Assembly: GCA_007859835.1 (NCBI GenBank)
Contig: SJPJ01000001.1
Coordinates: forward strand, 2,416,318 to 2,480,317
DNA length: 64,000 nucleotides
Reading direction: 5' to 3'
Source: Novipirellula herctigrandis
Lineage (GTDB): Bacteria; Planctomycetota; Planctomycetia; Pirellulales; Pirellulaceae
Shown here: piece by piece, positions 40,172 through 49,628 of the stretch
Layout of the letters: each line of letters opens with the position of its first letter
Numbering within the stretch: position 1 is the stretch's first letter
The notes under the pieces: generated by a model
The model's input: only the letters and a program-made list of their open reading frames with translations
The model's database searches: none
What the model was told of the DNA's origin: nothing
Translations under genes and position numbers: made by a program

Positions 40172-40984
40172 ATGACCGCTGTAACCTGGATTCTTGAATC
40201 GGACGTGTTCCCAAATTCTCACGGGGAATTGCGAAAAGCTATTTCTGAGGCCGGCCACCGGATTGTCGACTCGAAAGATGACTGGTGGCTGCACGAGCCG
40301 CCGGAATTTGATCCTGAAACTCCCATTGTCTTTCATGGGTCGCTTGGCAATGCCGCCGTAATCGAGATGAAAGCGATTTGGTTTCCGGGATCGTTTTGTC
40401 CCGTCAACGAGTTTTGTTGCACAGCTTGGTATCCGCAGGCAAACTCATGGTTGATCCATCGGCGGTGGCGTTGCTTGCCGGCAAATGAACTTGTCGCCAA
40501 TGCTGCGGTAGTCGCAGCCGAGATCGGATGCACGGATCGGGTATTTGTTCGTCCCGACTCTCCGCTGAAACCGTTCAGCGGTCGAGTATTGCAGATTGAT
40601 TCGATCTCTCTCAAGACTCTCGATCACGGTTACTACTACGAAGACGAAACTCTCCCGGTGATTGTCGCGCCGATCGTCGATGTGGGCCGCGAGTGGCGGT
40701 TTGTCGTAGTCGACGGTCGCGTTGTTGCCGGGAGCGGCTACGACGCGAACACGAGAAGTGCGGCCAACAGAGGTAGCCACGTTGGCCCGCGTGCTCTCGC
40801 AGACGAGATCGCGTCATCGCTTGAGGCTCCCTCGCCGGTGTGCGTTTTGGATATCTGCCAAGTCGGTAACGAGTATTGTCTGATGGAACTTAATCCATTT
40901 GGCGGAGCGGACTTGTATGATTGCGACGCGGACGCGATCGTTGCGGCTGTGTCAGACTACGCGATCAAAGAACACAAGTCATGA
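40172..40984 (+). CDS. ATP-grasp protein (R2K type)
   Basis: From the ATG at 40172 (MTAVTWILESDVFP) the protein has 270 residues. FVRPDSPLKPFSGRVLQIDS is the nucleotide-binding Lys/Arg region, VIVAPIVDVGREWRFVVVDG and VAGSGYDANTRSAANRGSHV the central grasp, and YCLMELNPFGGADLYDCDAD the metal-binding C-terminus. Phage-type R2K ATP-grasp enzymes ligate amino or carboxyl groups onto peptides or small molecules. Substrate unknown. Confidence 0.8.
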   Translation: MTAVTWILESDVFPNSHGELRKAISEAGHRIVDSKDDWWLHEPPEFDPETPIVFHGSLGNAAVIEMKAIWFPGSFCPVNEFCCTAWYPQANSWLIHRRWRCLPANELVANAAVVAAEIGCTDRVFVRPDSPLKPFSGRVLQIDSISLKTLDHGYYYEDETLPVIVAPIVDVGREWRFVVVDGRVVAGSGYDANTRSAANRGSHVGPRALADEIASSLEAPSPVCVLDICQVGNEYCLMELNPFGGADLYDCDADAIVAAVSDYAIKEHKS

Positions 40985-41086
40985 TAACAATAGACGGCGA
41001 TCCCTCTCACGCCAATCTAACTTATTGCGCGAACCATGGGTAAATGTAGCGAATCTATTCTTGCGAAACCGAATTGACAAACGGGG

Positions 41087-42847
41087 ATGAAGCTTATGCC
41101 ACTTGAATCGACCATCTATCTTGACGAATCCGGCAACGACGGACCGAATTACATCAGCGCACAAGATCCGTTCTATGTACTCGGCGGTTGGATCGTTCCC
41201 GATCGGAAAATCGTTGATGCCACTGTATTAATGGAGAGATTCCGTCAAGCGCACTCATCACAGACATTCGACCTAAAGTTCAAGATGTTTCGGCGAAGGC
41301 CGTACCTGCTTTGCGAACTGATGACAAAGCTGGGCGAAATCGGGTTAGTGCCAATGTTCGTGTTGGCTGAGAAGCGATATTGCATTGCCGGGAAAATTGT
41401 CGAGACGTTTCTCGATCCGTACTACAGTTCAAAATTGCGTGGACACTTCGGAGTCGATCTGGAGGCGAAAAGGGAGATTGCAAACACGCTATATGAGCGG
41501 CTTCCGACGTCGGTTCTGAACGAATTTGCTGCTTCCTACCGAGAACCTAGTCAGACCGGTTTTGAGTCGGTGCTCAGCCGGGTTGTTGCGAGTTGTCGTG
41601 AACACGTAAATGCTGAGGTGGCGGAATTAATGCTCGGCAGTGAAGACCGGCTAGGCGATATCGCCGCGGCAGAGCTCCACGCCGTCGATGCCTTTGGAAA
41701 GGGATCGGCAACAATCAATGCGCCGTGCCTGATCTCGATGGCGATGTTGATCGAGCAACTAGGTCGAAAGCACGATATTTCTCCTCAACGCATCGTTCAC
41801 GACGAGCAGGGGCCGTACCAAACGGACTTTGCTCGCATTTTTCAATCCTTTTTGTCTGCACCCGAGGAGCACCGCTTCCAGTTGGAAGGTATGGATGTAC
41901 CTTTCGGAGCGATTCGTAACATCAACACATTGGAATTTCAGAAGTCGGAGCAACAACCACTGGTGCAGGCCGCCGACCTGCTGGCAGGAAGCATCGCGCA
42001 CGTTGCGAAGAAGTTGGTTGGAGAGGAGAGTCTTCACGTACAGGAGTCGGAACTTGCCATGTTCGCGTTTTTGCCGATGTACGTCCCTCAGCTTCGATTG
42101 GCAAATCCTGTTTGCTCCGAGCGGATGCTGAAACGTATCGGTGGAGCGATACGAGAAAAGATGGGAATATCTGAAACCGATGAGTCGAGCAACTCACATG
42201 CCGAGCAGACGAGATGGACTTCGACACTTCCGCCTGGCGATATGATCCCTCTCTTGCCTGCAAGAGGATCCGCAGCGAAACCAAAGGGGCATCCTGATCA
42301 TCGCATCAAGATTGACCTACCGTTTTACAGTATTGCGAACGAGGATCGCGAGCTTGTTCTGTTGTTACCGCCAGATGTCAGCATGGCTCAAACTCAGCGA
42401 GACCAGCGGATGTATTTGCTTTGGACGGACAAGGCTCTCGCGGAGGGATTTCTGTCGGATCAGGACTGGGTCGGTCATTCAGTCGTCGAGTTTGGTCCGC
42501 CCGAATTGGACGAATTCATTGAGTTGTTGCGACAGGGCTCTCAATGGACGGATTGGGTTTACTTTCAGTTTCCACAGCCGCATGGCCACATGCCGATCAA
42601 GAGGCTTGCTGATGACTTGGAGAGAGTTTGGCAACGATCGAAACGATTGTTTCAGACGGGCCTTGCGTCGGAGGTCTACAGGCAACATGAGTTCGATGGT
42701 GAAATGGTCTATTCAGCCCTAATGGGGACCGGCGATTACGTCGCAATCCGAATCTCAGATGGTCTACGTGGCTCGGGTGACACGCGAGAGGAAGCGCTGG
42801 GCGATCTCCAGAAAACAATTGGAGACGCTTCTTCAGTAGGCCAATGA
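41087..42847 (+). CDS. DUF3800 protein with long C-terminal extension
   Basis: 586 residues; an ATG nine bases in is an alternative start. The N-terminal half is a DUF3800 domain with RNase H-like fold: STIYLDESGNDGPNYI at the start, FYVLGGWIVPDRK, RIVHDEQGPYQTDF and QPLVQAADLLAGSIAHV, whose Asp/Glu residues are the putative metal site. About 200 further residues (LVLLLPPDVSMAQTQRDQRM; WTDWVYFQFPQPHGHMPIKR) are not part of the usual domain and contain another mixed alpha/beta unit. DUF3800 proteins are frequent in defence and mobile regions. Confidence 0.82.
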   Translation: MKLMPLESTIYLDESGNDGPNYISAQDPFYVLGGWIVPDRKIVDATVLMERFRQAHSSQTFDLKFKMFRRRPYLLCELMTKLGEIGLVPMFVLAEKRYCIAGKIVETFLDPYYSSKLRGHFGVDLEAKREIANTLYERLPTSVLNEFAASYREPSQTGFESVLSRVVASCREHVNAEVAELMLGSEDRLGDIAAAELHAVDAFGKGSATINAPCLISMAMLIEQLGRKHDISPQRIVHDEQGPYQTDFARIFQSFLSAPEEHRFQLEGMDVPFGAIRNINTLEFQKSEQQPLVQAADLLAGSIAHVAKKLVGEESLHVQESELAMFAFLPMYVPQLRLANPVCSERMLKRIGGAIREKMGISETDESSNSHAEQTRWTSTLPPGDMIPLLPARGSAAKPKGHPDHRIKIDLPFYSIANEDRELVLLLPPDVSMAQTQRDQRMYLLWTDKALAEGFLSDQDWVGHSVVEFGPPELDEFIELLRQGSQWTDWVYFQFPQPHGHMPIKRLADDLERVWQRSKRLFQTGLASEVYRQHEFDGEMVYSALMGTGDYVAIRISDGLRGSGDTREEALGDLQKTIGDASSVGQ

Positions 42848-42944
42848 GTGGTTTCTCGGATTGCGAAGTCGATCCGTGAGCGATTTCCAGCTGCATATTT
42901 AGTCGACTCCACAACGAAGTACGGCAATCATAAAAGTGAGGCAC

Positions 42945-43685
42945 TTATCCGCCTTCTTCCTGTCTTTCTAGATAAGTTGATAGTCTTTCGCTGGTTGCTA
43001 TCTGGTTTCTGGGAATGCTGAACTCCTCCCAGCGATCGGTTGGCGTTGTACAGTAAATCAGTCCGGTCTTCCCGCTGACGGCGAGACGCCGCATCGTATC
43101 GTCGTTAAAGTCCCTCTTGTCAAGCTTGACGAAGTAGATCAGCCCTCCCAGCATCATTCGATAAATATTCACACCCGCCTGTCTGTCCTGCTTGGGTGCC
43201 CCATATACGCATACGGCATCGTCGTTGCAAAATCGAATGGGACGAAAAAGAATCGCGTCAAGTCCGCACGGAACAGACTCTTCGGAATCGAAAACGAATT
43301 GCTCCAAGACTGCCTGGTAGCGGCCAAGATCAATTTTCCCATTTGATCGGTGAGTTAGTGAGTACTTGTACAAAATGCCGGCTGCGAAGCGGAGGATCGT
43401 GTCCACATTGGCACCATCTACCACTTTTGTCGCAAACGGCTTGTCGGAACCATGCTTGCGTATTGCGTTGGAAACCTGCAACGCGTAATTCTCATAAGTT
43501 CCGAGCACGCCGTCGCAATTTTCGCAAAGTATCTCAGGATCCCATATTCCTGACTGGGTAGTTCGGTAAACACCGGTCGGTTTTACGACGGCGTGTGATT
43601 TCCCTGTTTGCACCTGCGTTGCGAATGCTCTTGGGATCAGATGTGCCTTGATGGTCTTCGGATGGGAACAGTGGAGGCAGGCCAT
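42945..43685 (-). CDS. HNH-like zinc protein
   Basis: A 246-residue protein. CLHCSHPKTIKAHLIPRAFA at the N-terminus and LCENCDGVLGTYENYALQVS at about residue 53 supply two CxxC pairs around an AHLIPRAF motif, like degenerate HNH-type or related treble-clef nucleases of accessory regions. The C-terminal domain is unrecognised (VPCGLDAILFRPIRFCNDDA). It overlaps the start region of the next plus-strand gene. Nuclease activity is inferred only from the Cys/His pattern. Confidence 0.6.
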   Translation of the reverse strand: MACLHCSHPKTIKAHLIPRAFATQVQTGKSHAVVKPTGVYRTTQSGIWDPEILCENCDGVLGTYENYALQVSNAIRKHGSDKPFATKVVDGANVDTILRFAAGILYKYSLTHRSNGKIDLGRYQAVLEQFVFDSEESVPCGLDAILFRPIRFCNDDAVCVYGAPKQDRQAGVNIYRMMLGGLIYFVKLDKRDFNDDTMRRLAVSGKTGLIYCTTPTDRWEEFSIPRNQIATSERLSTYLERQEEGG

Positions 43686-43703
43686 GATTTCACTCGGATT
43701 AGG

Positions 43704-44090
43704 ATGTCTCTCACGTGTTTGCGGGAGGATAGCTATGACATTGTCGGCATCGCCTATGCTATGCCCGCATCAGATCTGATCGCACCCCGCGAATTGCAAC
43801 TTTCGTTGCTTTATCGCCTCAAGCAGTTTCTTGATCGCCTCGCTTCAGACGATAACCTCAGAAGCAGCATCGTCGTGCCCGACGGCACACGACAGGTGTT
43901 CTGCAACGGGCACGCGAACGTTGATCAACTTTCGGCGATGCAGGATGAAGTCGATGATCTGATTGAGGCTGTTGCCAAGGACTTGAATCGTTCGTTTGAA
44001 AAACTCGCCGAGGCTCGCATCAGTTTTCGTCCCCAAACTCCAATCGCTGCCCCGCACTTTCGCCCGCTTCGTACTCCAAGCTCGTTTTAG
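43704..44090 (+). CDS. Hypothetical protein, 128 residues
   Basis: From the ATG at 43704 ([20 protein letters not shown]). A helical middle ([40 protein letters not shown]) and a Pro-rich tail ([13 protein letters not shown]). No family recognised. It is divergent from the HNH-like gene and its start lies just upstream of that gene's start. Confidence 0.5.
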   Translation: MSLTCLREDSYDIVGIAYAMPASDLIAPRELQLSLLYRLKQFLDRLASDDNLRSSIVVPDGTRQVFCNGHANVDQLSAMQDEVDDLIEAVAKDLNRSFEKLAEARISFRPQTPIAAPHFRPLRTPSSF

Positions 44091-44464
44091 GCTGCCGGTT
44101 CGCTACTTTTCTGCGAAGGGCTAACCTGCTTCGCGAACTTTGTTGCTCGAGTCGTGTCTTTGTGAATTTGGCATGCCAATCGAGAATATGGAGAGCAACA
44201 TTGGGCGCTTCGCGAGGCGACTTTGTGCAGTATCCGCGGACGACTCACTTGTTTGGCTCCCGTGGTACGAGCGACGACAAACATCTGGGCGAGCGGGAAT
44301 CGCCTTCGTTCCTCGCCGATGATTCGGTTTTGTTTTAGAATCGTCCGCATCGGTGGTTCGACGTAGATCAACTCCAACTCGGCGATCGGGCCGCCAGTGA
44401 TCCAGAAAGCGTGATTCACAAACTCGCCGGCAAAGTCGAACCACCGACATGGTTGGAAGGACAT
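44087..44464 (-). CDS. Hypothetical protein
   Basis: From the ATG at 44464: [59 protein letters not shown]. The first 70 residues look coding; the basic tail is weaker and overlaps the neighbouring gene end. Could be a truncated gene. Confidence 0.4.
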   Translation of the reverse strand: MSFQPCRWFDFAGEFVNHAFWITGGPIAELELIYVEPPMRTILKQNRIIGEERRRFPLAQMFVVARTTGAKQVSRPRILHKVASRSAQCCSPYSRLACQIHKDTTRATKFAKQVSPSQKSSEPAA

Positions 44465-44535
44465 CGGATAACGATGGTCAGCGACAATGGTTAGAATGCT
44501 GTTTCTGTGTTCTCCGAAATCACGTGCGAATTGCA

Positions 44536-44895
44536 ATGTCTGAGATTTACATCGGTCCGATTGCTCTCGAAGCCCTTGTCAGTTTCGACACTCGGGCTGA
44601 AGACTCGGCTTGCCCATACACATTTCTTGCATTCCCAACGCAGCTTGTAGGCGAACACGGAATCCCGACAAATCCTGATGCGGAAGCGTACATCGCTGCG
44701 GTCCAAAGCGAAGGCGTCCCGGTTGGAATCTGGACGCGATCCCCAGTGGAAGGGACTGCCTACGCGGCCGTGGATCAAGAACAGATTTCAAGTCTGCATC
44801 AAGCGATCAAACGTCTGACTGGACGTGGCCAGTTCACTAGTGAATTTGCGGCAGAGTTGTGCGACCGCCTCTTTCAGAGCGAGCGTTCTAAATGA
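44536..44895 (+). CDS. Hypothetical protein, 119 residues
   Basis: From the ATG at 44536 (MSEIYIGPIALEALVSFDTR). YTFLAFPTQLVGEHGIPTNP and TGRGQFTSEFAAELCDRLFQ are well-formed soluble segments. Its stop overlaps the next start (ATGA), so it is coupled to the gene at 44892. Family unknown. Confidence 0.6.
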   Translation: MSEIYIGPIALEALVSFDTRAEDSACPYTFLAFPTQLVGEHGIPTNPDAEAYIAAVQSEGVPVGIWTRSPVEGTAYAAVDQEQISSLHQAIKRLTGRGQFTSEFAAELCDRLFQSERSK

Positions 44896-45230
44896 ATGTT
44901 TCAGGACTGGAGTGCGTCGAAGCGGCGATTGCTGAAGAAGGCTACTTGATGAAGTTGATTGCTAACGAAGCGGCAGCCCACTTCTTTCTTTACACGACCG
45001 AACATCGGGACATCCGAAATCCAGGATTGAACTACGAAGACGATTCGGCGGGGAACGCATTGGCGGCGATGGTCAAACCTGGCGCTATCGAGTTCCGTCA
45101 TCACCGAGCTTTTTCGGACCAGCGTGTGCGAGAGATCGCCGCCCGTATTGTCGCTGATCCGGTTGGCGAGTTTGCTTCAGGTTTTGCAATCTATTACCAA
45201 GGAAGGATCCTCGTCCCGAGTTCATCTTGA
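44892..45230 (+). CDS. Hypothetical protein, 112 residues
   Basis: MNVSGLECVEAAIAEEGYLM, AAAHFFLYTTEHRDIRNPGL, REIAARIVADPVGEFASGFA. A small soluble protein coupled to the preceding gene by a four-base overlap, which suggests a two-protein unit. Its 3' end overlaps the convergent sigma-kinase gene by about 37 bp. Confidence 0.6.
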   Translation: MNVSGLECVEAAIAEEGYLMKLIANEAAAHFFLYTTEHRDIRNPGLNYEDDSAGNALAAMVKPGAIEFRHHRAFSDQRVREIAARIVADPVGEFASGFAIYYQGRILVPSSS

Positions 45231-46681
45231 TCGGCGGCTGAATCAAGCTTCGCGACGATGTCGGTGATCGTGATCGTTCGGTCCGAGGGTGATTTACGGA
45301 GCGTGTCCGCAAGAATGCGGAGAAGTGCGTCGGGGACTGCTTCGCTTGTCGGGACTTCTGGATCGTGACCCGATAGCGTTTCCGCCAATGCTTCTTCAAA
45401 ACGAAGACCGGGGTTCGGTGGTGTTCGGAACAGCAGCCAGTGGATCAAACCGCCGATGGCATAGATGTCTGTCTTGATGCTGATTGAGCCGAAAGCTGGG
45501 GCGATTTGCTCCGGGGCGGCATAGCCCAGGGTTCCGCCAAGGACTTGCGACGATGAATCCGCTGATGCTTGTGAGAAACCAAAGTCGGTGATCGTGATTC
45601 GGTCGTCTGCATCGACGAGGACGTTGCTTGGTGTGAGATCGCCGTGGACCAGGCTGGCTTGATGGACGGCCCCGATGGCTTCGCAGATCTGCCGGAGCCA
45701 GTTGATGATCTGCTTCGGCGCGACGTTGGTGACGTCTTGCAATGAGCGTCCGTCAATCCACTCGCTGATGACGTACGGACCGCCGTGGGGCGATTCGCCG
45801 TAACCGAGGTAACGAATCACACCGGGATGATTGATTTGGGATGCCATGTTGATCTCTCGCAGGAACGACTCGCGAGCACCCTCATTTTTCCAGAACGCTT
45901 TGCGGAGAAACTTTACAGCGACGACGGTGCGGTCGTCGGACTGCATGCTAGCGCGGTAGACCTTTCCGAAGCCACCGCTGCCAATCAGTTTGCCGAGCAC
46001 GAACTCGTTGTAGTTCACTCGCGGCAATGTTGGCGGGCTGTCCGCCACCTGTGCGGTTTTTCCGACGTTGGCGGGACTCGGGTCCAGTAGTTCTCGAACG
46101 CGTGACAGCCGGCGACGAACGGTGCGTTCGTCGATTCCCAGCGACTCGGCTAGTTCCCGCTGCGTCTGTCCGGCCAGCAGGCCCTCAACAATCACAAGCA
46201 GAACGTCCGGTAGCTCTGCCTTTAACGTCGTGAGAAAAGCGTCTGCCTCATCGTTGGCATCGGGCTCATCGTCGCTGACAACTTGAGGTTCGACACTATT
46301 GAGCGAGCGTTGGACCTGGTCGCCGCCGCGTTTGATCGCAGATTGACGCTCAATCGAACGAGCCATCTTTCGGCGAGCAAATGTAGCGAGGAGACGCCAC
46401 AACGAAACACTGCCGCTGACTTGAATGCGACTGTGCCGGGCCGCGTCAAAGAAGCTGCCCATCGCCGACTGAACAACTTCGCTCGGATCAATCGAGGCCT
46501 GGTAGCGACGGTTCAGGCGACTGGCGACCAAAGCCACCAAGCGGATGGCGTAGCGGTCAAACAGGACTTCGGCAGCCCGCTCGTCGCCTGATTTCCACTC
46601 TCGCAGCAACCAGCCGTCCGGCCGATCCGTAATCGACTGGGCAATTTCAGATTCTTTTTCTTGGCTGGTGTCCGGTTTCAA
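45194..46681 (-). CDS. ECF sigma-like domain fused to Ser/Thr protein kinase
   Basis: 495 residues. Residues 1-200 look like an ECF sigma factor: region 2 (EVLFDRYAIRLVALVASRLN; VVQSAMGSFFDAARHS) and region 4 HTH (LAGQTQRELAESLGIDERTV, RRRLSRVRELL). Residues 225-495 are a kinase: KLIGSGGFGKVYRA (P-loop), VVAVKFLRKAF (Lys), HQASLVHGDLTPSNVLVDAD (catalytic loop with HGD instead of HRD) and ITDFGFSQA (DFG). A single chain that joins a promoter-recognition module to a kinase suggests direct signal-to-transcription control. Confidence 0.85.
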   Translation of the reverse strand: MKPDTSQEKESEIAQSITDRPDGWLLREWKSGDERAAEVLFDRYAIRLVALVASRLNRRYQASIDPSEVVQSAMGSFFDAARHSRIQVSGSVSLWRLLATFARRKMARSIERQSAIKRGGDQVQRSLNSVEPQVVSDDEPDANDEADAFLTTLKAELPDVLLVIVEGLLAGQTQRELAESLGIDERTVRRRLSRVRELLDPSPANVGKTAQVADSPPTLPRVNYNEFVLGKLIGSGGFGKVYRASMQSDDRTVVAVKFLRKAFWKNEGARESFLREINMASQINHPGVIRYLGYGESPHGGPYVISEWIDGRSLQDVTNVAPKQIINWLRQICEAIGAVHQASLVHGDLTPSNVLVDADDRITITDFGFSQASADSSSQVLGGTLGYAAPEQIAPAFGSISIKTDIYAIGGLIHWLLFRTPPNPGLRFEEALAETLSGHDPEVPTSEAVPDALLRILADTLRKSPSDRTITITDIVAKLDSAADQDELGTRILPW

Positions 46682-46775
46682 ACTCGCTTTCTCACTTCCT
46701 TTGTGGCAGAGGCATCCTGCCTGTGATGGAAATACCGACAGGCTGGAAGCCTATCCCAATTTAGGAGACACGAGA

Positions 46776-47030
46776 ATGACAATGGTGGTTACCCAACCCT
46801 GCATCGGGTGCAAAGACAAAGCGTGCTTGCCGGTTTGCCCGGTCGAATGTTTTCACGAAGACGACGCAATGGTTTACATCGACCCCGATGAATGCATCGA
46901 CTGCGGAGCCTGCGTGCCTGAATGCCCGACCGAAGCGATCTTCTACGAAGACGACGTTCCGGACCAATGGAAAAGCTTCATTGAATTGAATGCCACGAAG
47001 TCAGCGGAATGTCCGTCGGCTCATGAGTGA
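46776..47030 (+). CDS. 7Fe/8Fe ferredoxin (FdxA-like)
   Basis: From the ATG at 46776 (MTMVVTQPCIGCKDKACLPV) the protein has 84 residues; GGAG lies upstream. Cys spacing CIGCKDKACLPVCPVECF followed by CIDCGACVPECPTEAIFY matches two cluster ferredoxins of the FdxA group, where the first cluster is often [3Fe-4S]. It carries electrons in the cytoplasm. Divergent from the sigma-kinase gene. Confidence 0.9.
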   Translation: MTMVVTQPCIGCKDKACLPVCPVECFHEDDAMVYIDPDECIDCGACVPECPTEAIFYEDDVPDQWKSFIELNATKSAECPSAHE

Positions 47031-47032
47031 TA

Positions 47033-47920
47033 CTACCGCAGCAACCGCCGCATGGCCGCGGCCACGCCGAGGGTGACTTCGGTCATGCGGGGGTAGTCGA
47101 GTGTTTCGGGTGTGTCGGTGGCTTGGTGGTAGTTTGGATTGCGGAGGAAGCTGGTGTCGGTCAGCATCAGGGCTGGATAGCCTTGGTCCCAGAACGAGCT
47201 GTTGTCGCTGAGGCGGATTTCGTTGATCTTCTCGGGCAGGCAGATTGAGAACAGTGGCATCCGCCGAGTGCCGCGTTTGAAACCTCGTCGGAATTGCCAG
47301 CACAGTTTCCATGACGGCATGTTGCCGACGGCGGCGAGAAAGTTTCCTCGCTGGGGAAAGAAGCGGTGCAGAACCTTCGGGATGCCTGGCGGAATGGCTT
47401 GGGAACCTTGGTGAAGGCTGTAGTAGCCGACCATTTCCAAGCACAACATGCCGATGATGTTGTCGCCGCGCTGGCGTGACTGGCGGGCGTGGTGTTGGCT
47501 GCCCATTGAATCCATGAAGTACGGAGGCTCCTCGCATGCGAACGTGACGTAGCACGCGGTGCGCCGGCCGGTGTGTTCGCGAAGTAGCCGGCTGACTTCC
47601 AGCAGGACGGCCACGGCGGACGCGTTGTCGTCGGCTCCTGGTGTGGTCCAGACGGTGTCGTAGTGGGCACCAAGCAACACGATTTCGTCGGGGCGTTTCG
47701 ATCCAGGTTGCTCGACGATCAGGTTCGTGGCTTTATCGCCGAGAGCGTCATAGCACTCGCGATCGTTCGTGTGCCCCATCTTGGCCCATTGGCCTTCGAT
47801 GTAACCGATGGTGGCTTGAATCGTTTTCGGCTTTTGCAACGTGCGCGGACCGATCAAACCCGCAAGTCGATCGACATGCAGACGTAGGTTGGCTTCGATT
47901 TGATCGCGGTTGGGATTCAT
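47033..47920 (-). CDS. M28 family zinc aminopeptidase-like protein
   Basis: 295 residues. The di-zinc ligands are visible: VLLGAHYDTVW (His, Asp), TTPGADDNASAVAVLLEV (Asp), TFACEEPPYF (catalytic Glu pair), and PNYHQATDTPETLDYPRM (His). No clear signal peptide, so it may be cytoplasmic. Its start overlaps the stop of the ADP-ribosylglycohydrolase upstream (ATGA); four genes in a row from 51.1 to 47.0 kb are coupled this way. Confidence 0.87.
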   Translation of the reverse strand: MNPNRDQIEANLRLHVDRLAGLIGPRTLQKPKTIQATIGYIEGQWAKMGHTNDRECYDALGDKATNLIVEQPGSKRPDEIVLLGAHYDTVWTTPGADDNASAVAVLLEVSRLLREHTGRRTACYVTFACEEPPYFMDSMGSQHHARQSRQRGDNIIGMLCLEMVGYYSLHQGSQAIPPGIPKVLHRFFPQRGNFLAAVGNMPSWKLCWQFRRGFKRGTRRMPLFSICLPEKINEIRLSDNSSFWDQGYPALMLTDTSFLRNPNYHQATDTPETLDYPRMTEVTLGVAAAMRRLLR

Positions 47921-48972
47921 GAGTATGGCGGAGCAAGTCGGCGGAAGCCGTGGAAGAGGACAATGAACAGAAACAACACGTTGCGAATCAAGACGGCGAG
48001 TGGATTGACGGTGGGTGGCTTGGCTGGACGCTTCTCATGAATTGTGTCGGCCAGTGTTTTGCCAAGTGATCGCATCCAGGCAACGCTGCGTGGGTATTCC
48101 CAAATGCCGCCGATCCATGCCTGCGGGACTTCGTCTTCACCGACGCCGGCACCGACGATCCCGCCCACGATTGCTGCGGTCGTGTCGGCGTCGCCTCCGC
48201 ACTGGATAATCTCTGTGACCGCTTGCCGGAAATCCTTTGGGTGAGACAACCAGGCGTGAATGGCGACGGGGACCGTGTGGTAGGTGTAACCGCTGACGCC
48301 TTGCGATAACGCCAACGAATCTGCAAACGCCTTGGTGGACTCTCCGGCCGCCACGCTGTCGACGGATCGACGCAGCAGCTCGGTCAGTTCGGACCCGTCA
48401 TCGCCCACGGTATCGACAACATCAGACAGCCACAGGTTCGCATTCACCGAATCTTTGTCACGAGAATGTCGAGCGGCGAGTGCCACCGCGATCGCGCCGT
48501 ATTCCGCTTTGGGATCGGTGTGCGTCAAACGCGATGAAGATCGCACGAACTGAAGCATCTTGGGAAGGTCGTCGAACGCCGCGCCAAAGATCGCCGCTCG
48601 CATCGCCGGACCATTGCCTGCGGAGAAGACGCCGGCGTTGTTGGGCTTGGCTCCCAACCAGAGTTTGATGCCTGCTCGAGCGGTCGCTTTACCGACTCCC
48701 GCGGGCAATGCCACGATCCACCATCGCAGCCGACTCGCGAAACGTCGTGCGAAAAGATCCACATCGCCGTTCGCTTCGATCAATGATTGAGCCACCATGC
48801 AGGTGTGTTCTGTATCGTCGGAAATCATGCCGCGTCGGAAGACAAAACGGTAGCGATCCGGCGGCCCCAGCAATCGCGGTGCTCGCTTGGACGAAACGCC
48901 TTCATACGGCAACCCCAGAGCATCGCCGACGGCGGTTCCCAGGATGCATCCGATAATTGCGTCGTCGTTCAT
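47917..48972 (-). CDS. ADP-ribosylglycohydrolase with C-terminal membrane helix
   Basis: 351 residues. IIGCILGTAVGDALGLPYEG starts the family, ISDDTEHTCMVAQSLIEANG gives the first metal/ADP-ribose Asp motif, and IIQCGGDADTTAAIVGGIVG the second. It removes ADP-ribose from proteins or nucleic acids. Unusually, the end (NPLAVLIRNVLFLFIVLFHG) is a hydrophobic helix that would anchor it in the membrane. It overlaps the genes on both sides, in an operon with a phosphatase and a peptidase. Confidence 0.87.
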   Translation of the reverse strand: MNDDAIIGCILGTAVGDALGLPYEGVSSKRAPRLLGPPDRYRFVFRRGMISDDTEHTCMVAQSLIEANGDVDLFARRFASRLRWWIVALPAGVGKATARAGIKLWLGAKPNNAGVFSAGNGPAMRAAIFGAAFDDLPKMLQFVRSSSRLTHTDPKAEYGAIAVALAARHSRDKDSVNANLWLSDVVDTVGDDGSELTELLRRSVDSVAAGESTKAFADSLALSQGVSGYTYHTVPVAIHAWLSHPKDFRQAVTEIIQCGGDADTTAAIVGGIVGAGVGEDEVPQAWIGGIWEYPRSVAWMRSLGKTLADTIHEKRPAKPPTVNPLAVLIRNVLFLFIVLFHGFRRLAPPYS

Positions 48973-49628
48973 CCGATTTGCTCCAGAGTCAATCGCTGCG
49001 CCTTGTTCAATTCGACACCGGGACGAACCGCTTGGATCATCGCGATGGCATCCCCAGCCGTTTGCGCCTCACCGGACGCAATCAACACGGCCGCGGTGAC
49101 CAGGCCCGTTCTACCATGACCTTGGGCGCAATGAATCAGCACCGGCTTTGGCATTTTGATGACTTCGTCCGCCAGTTCACGAATCTCTGCGGATGTCGAC
49201 GCGGTTCCATCGAGCATCGGGTAGCACATGTACGACTGAAGATCCCAACCATCGTTCGGTTCTGTGAACTCGCAAGTCAGATCAACGACCGAGGCAATGT
49301 TCTTCGGCATCTCATGCCCCAGCAACCGACGCGACAAGACGATATCGTCATTCAGGACGCTGATTTTCGGTTCTCGCGACAGCAACCGGACCACATGCCA
49401 CACTGCCGACACGTACAGAACGTAGGGCAGCACCAACAGCGTCCCAAGTCGCGAACGACGCCCGTCAAAACGCTTGCCGAATACGCCGGGTGCGGAGAAA
49501 CAATACGCGGCAGCCACCACGCCAAACGAGAACGCCGGGTAAAAGAGCAGCCACGCCCACGGTCCGCCACGAACGGCCGCGACTCCAATAGCGATCGCCA
49601 GCAACAAGAATAGGAAACCGTACTTCAT
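48969..49628 (-). CDS. Membrane-anchored dual-specificity phosphatase
   Basis: 219 residues. Three hydrophobic N-terminal segments (YGFLFLLLAIAIGVAAV; WAWLLFYPAFSFGVVAAAYC; TLLVLPYVLYVSAVWHVV) precede a phosphatase domain. ASVVDLTCEFTEPNDGW carries the general-acid Asp region and VLIHCAQGHGRTGLVTAAVL the Cys-x5-Arg active site. It dephosphorylates phosphotyrosine/serine or lipid head groups at the inner membrane. Confidence 0.88.
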   Translation of the reverse strand: MKYGFLFLLLAIAIGVAAVRGGPWAWLLFYPAFSFGVVAAAYCFSAPGVFGKRFDGRRSRLGTLLVLPYVLYVSAVWHVVRLLSREPKISVLNDDIVLSRRLLGHEMPKNIASVVDLTCEFTEPNDGWDLQSYMCYPMLDGTASTSAEIRELADEVIKMPKPVLIHCAQGHGRTGLVTAAVLIASGEAQTAGDAIAMIQAVRPGVELNKAQRLTLEQIG

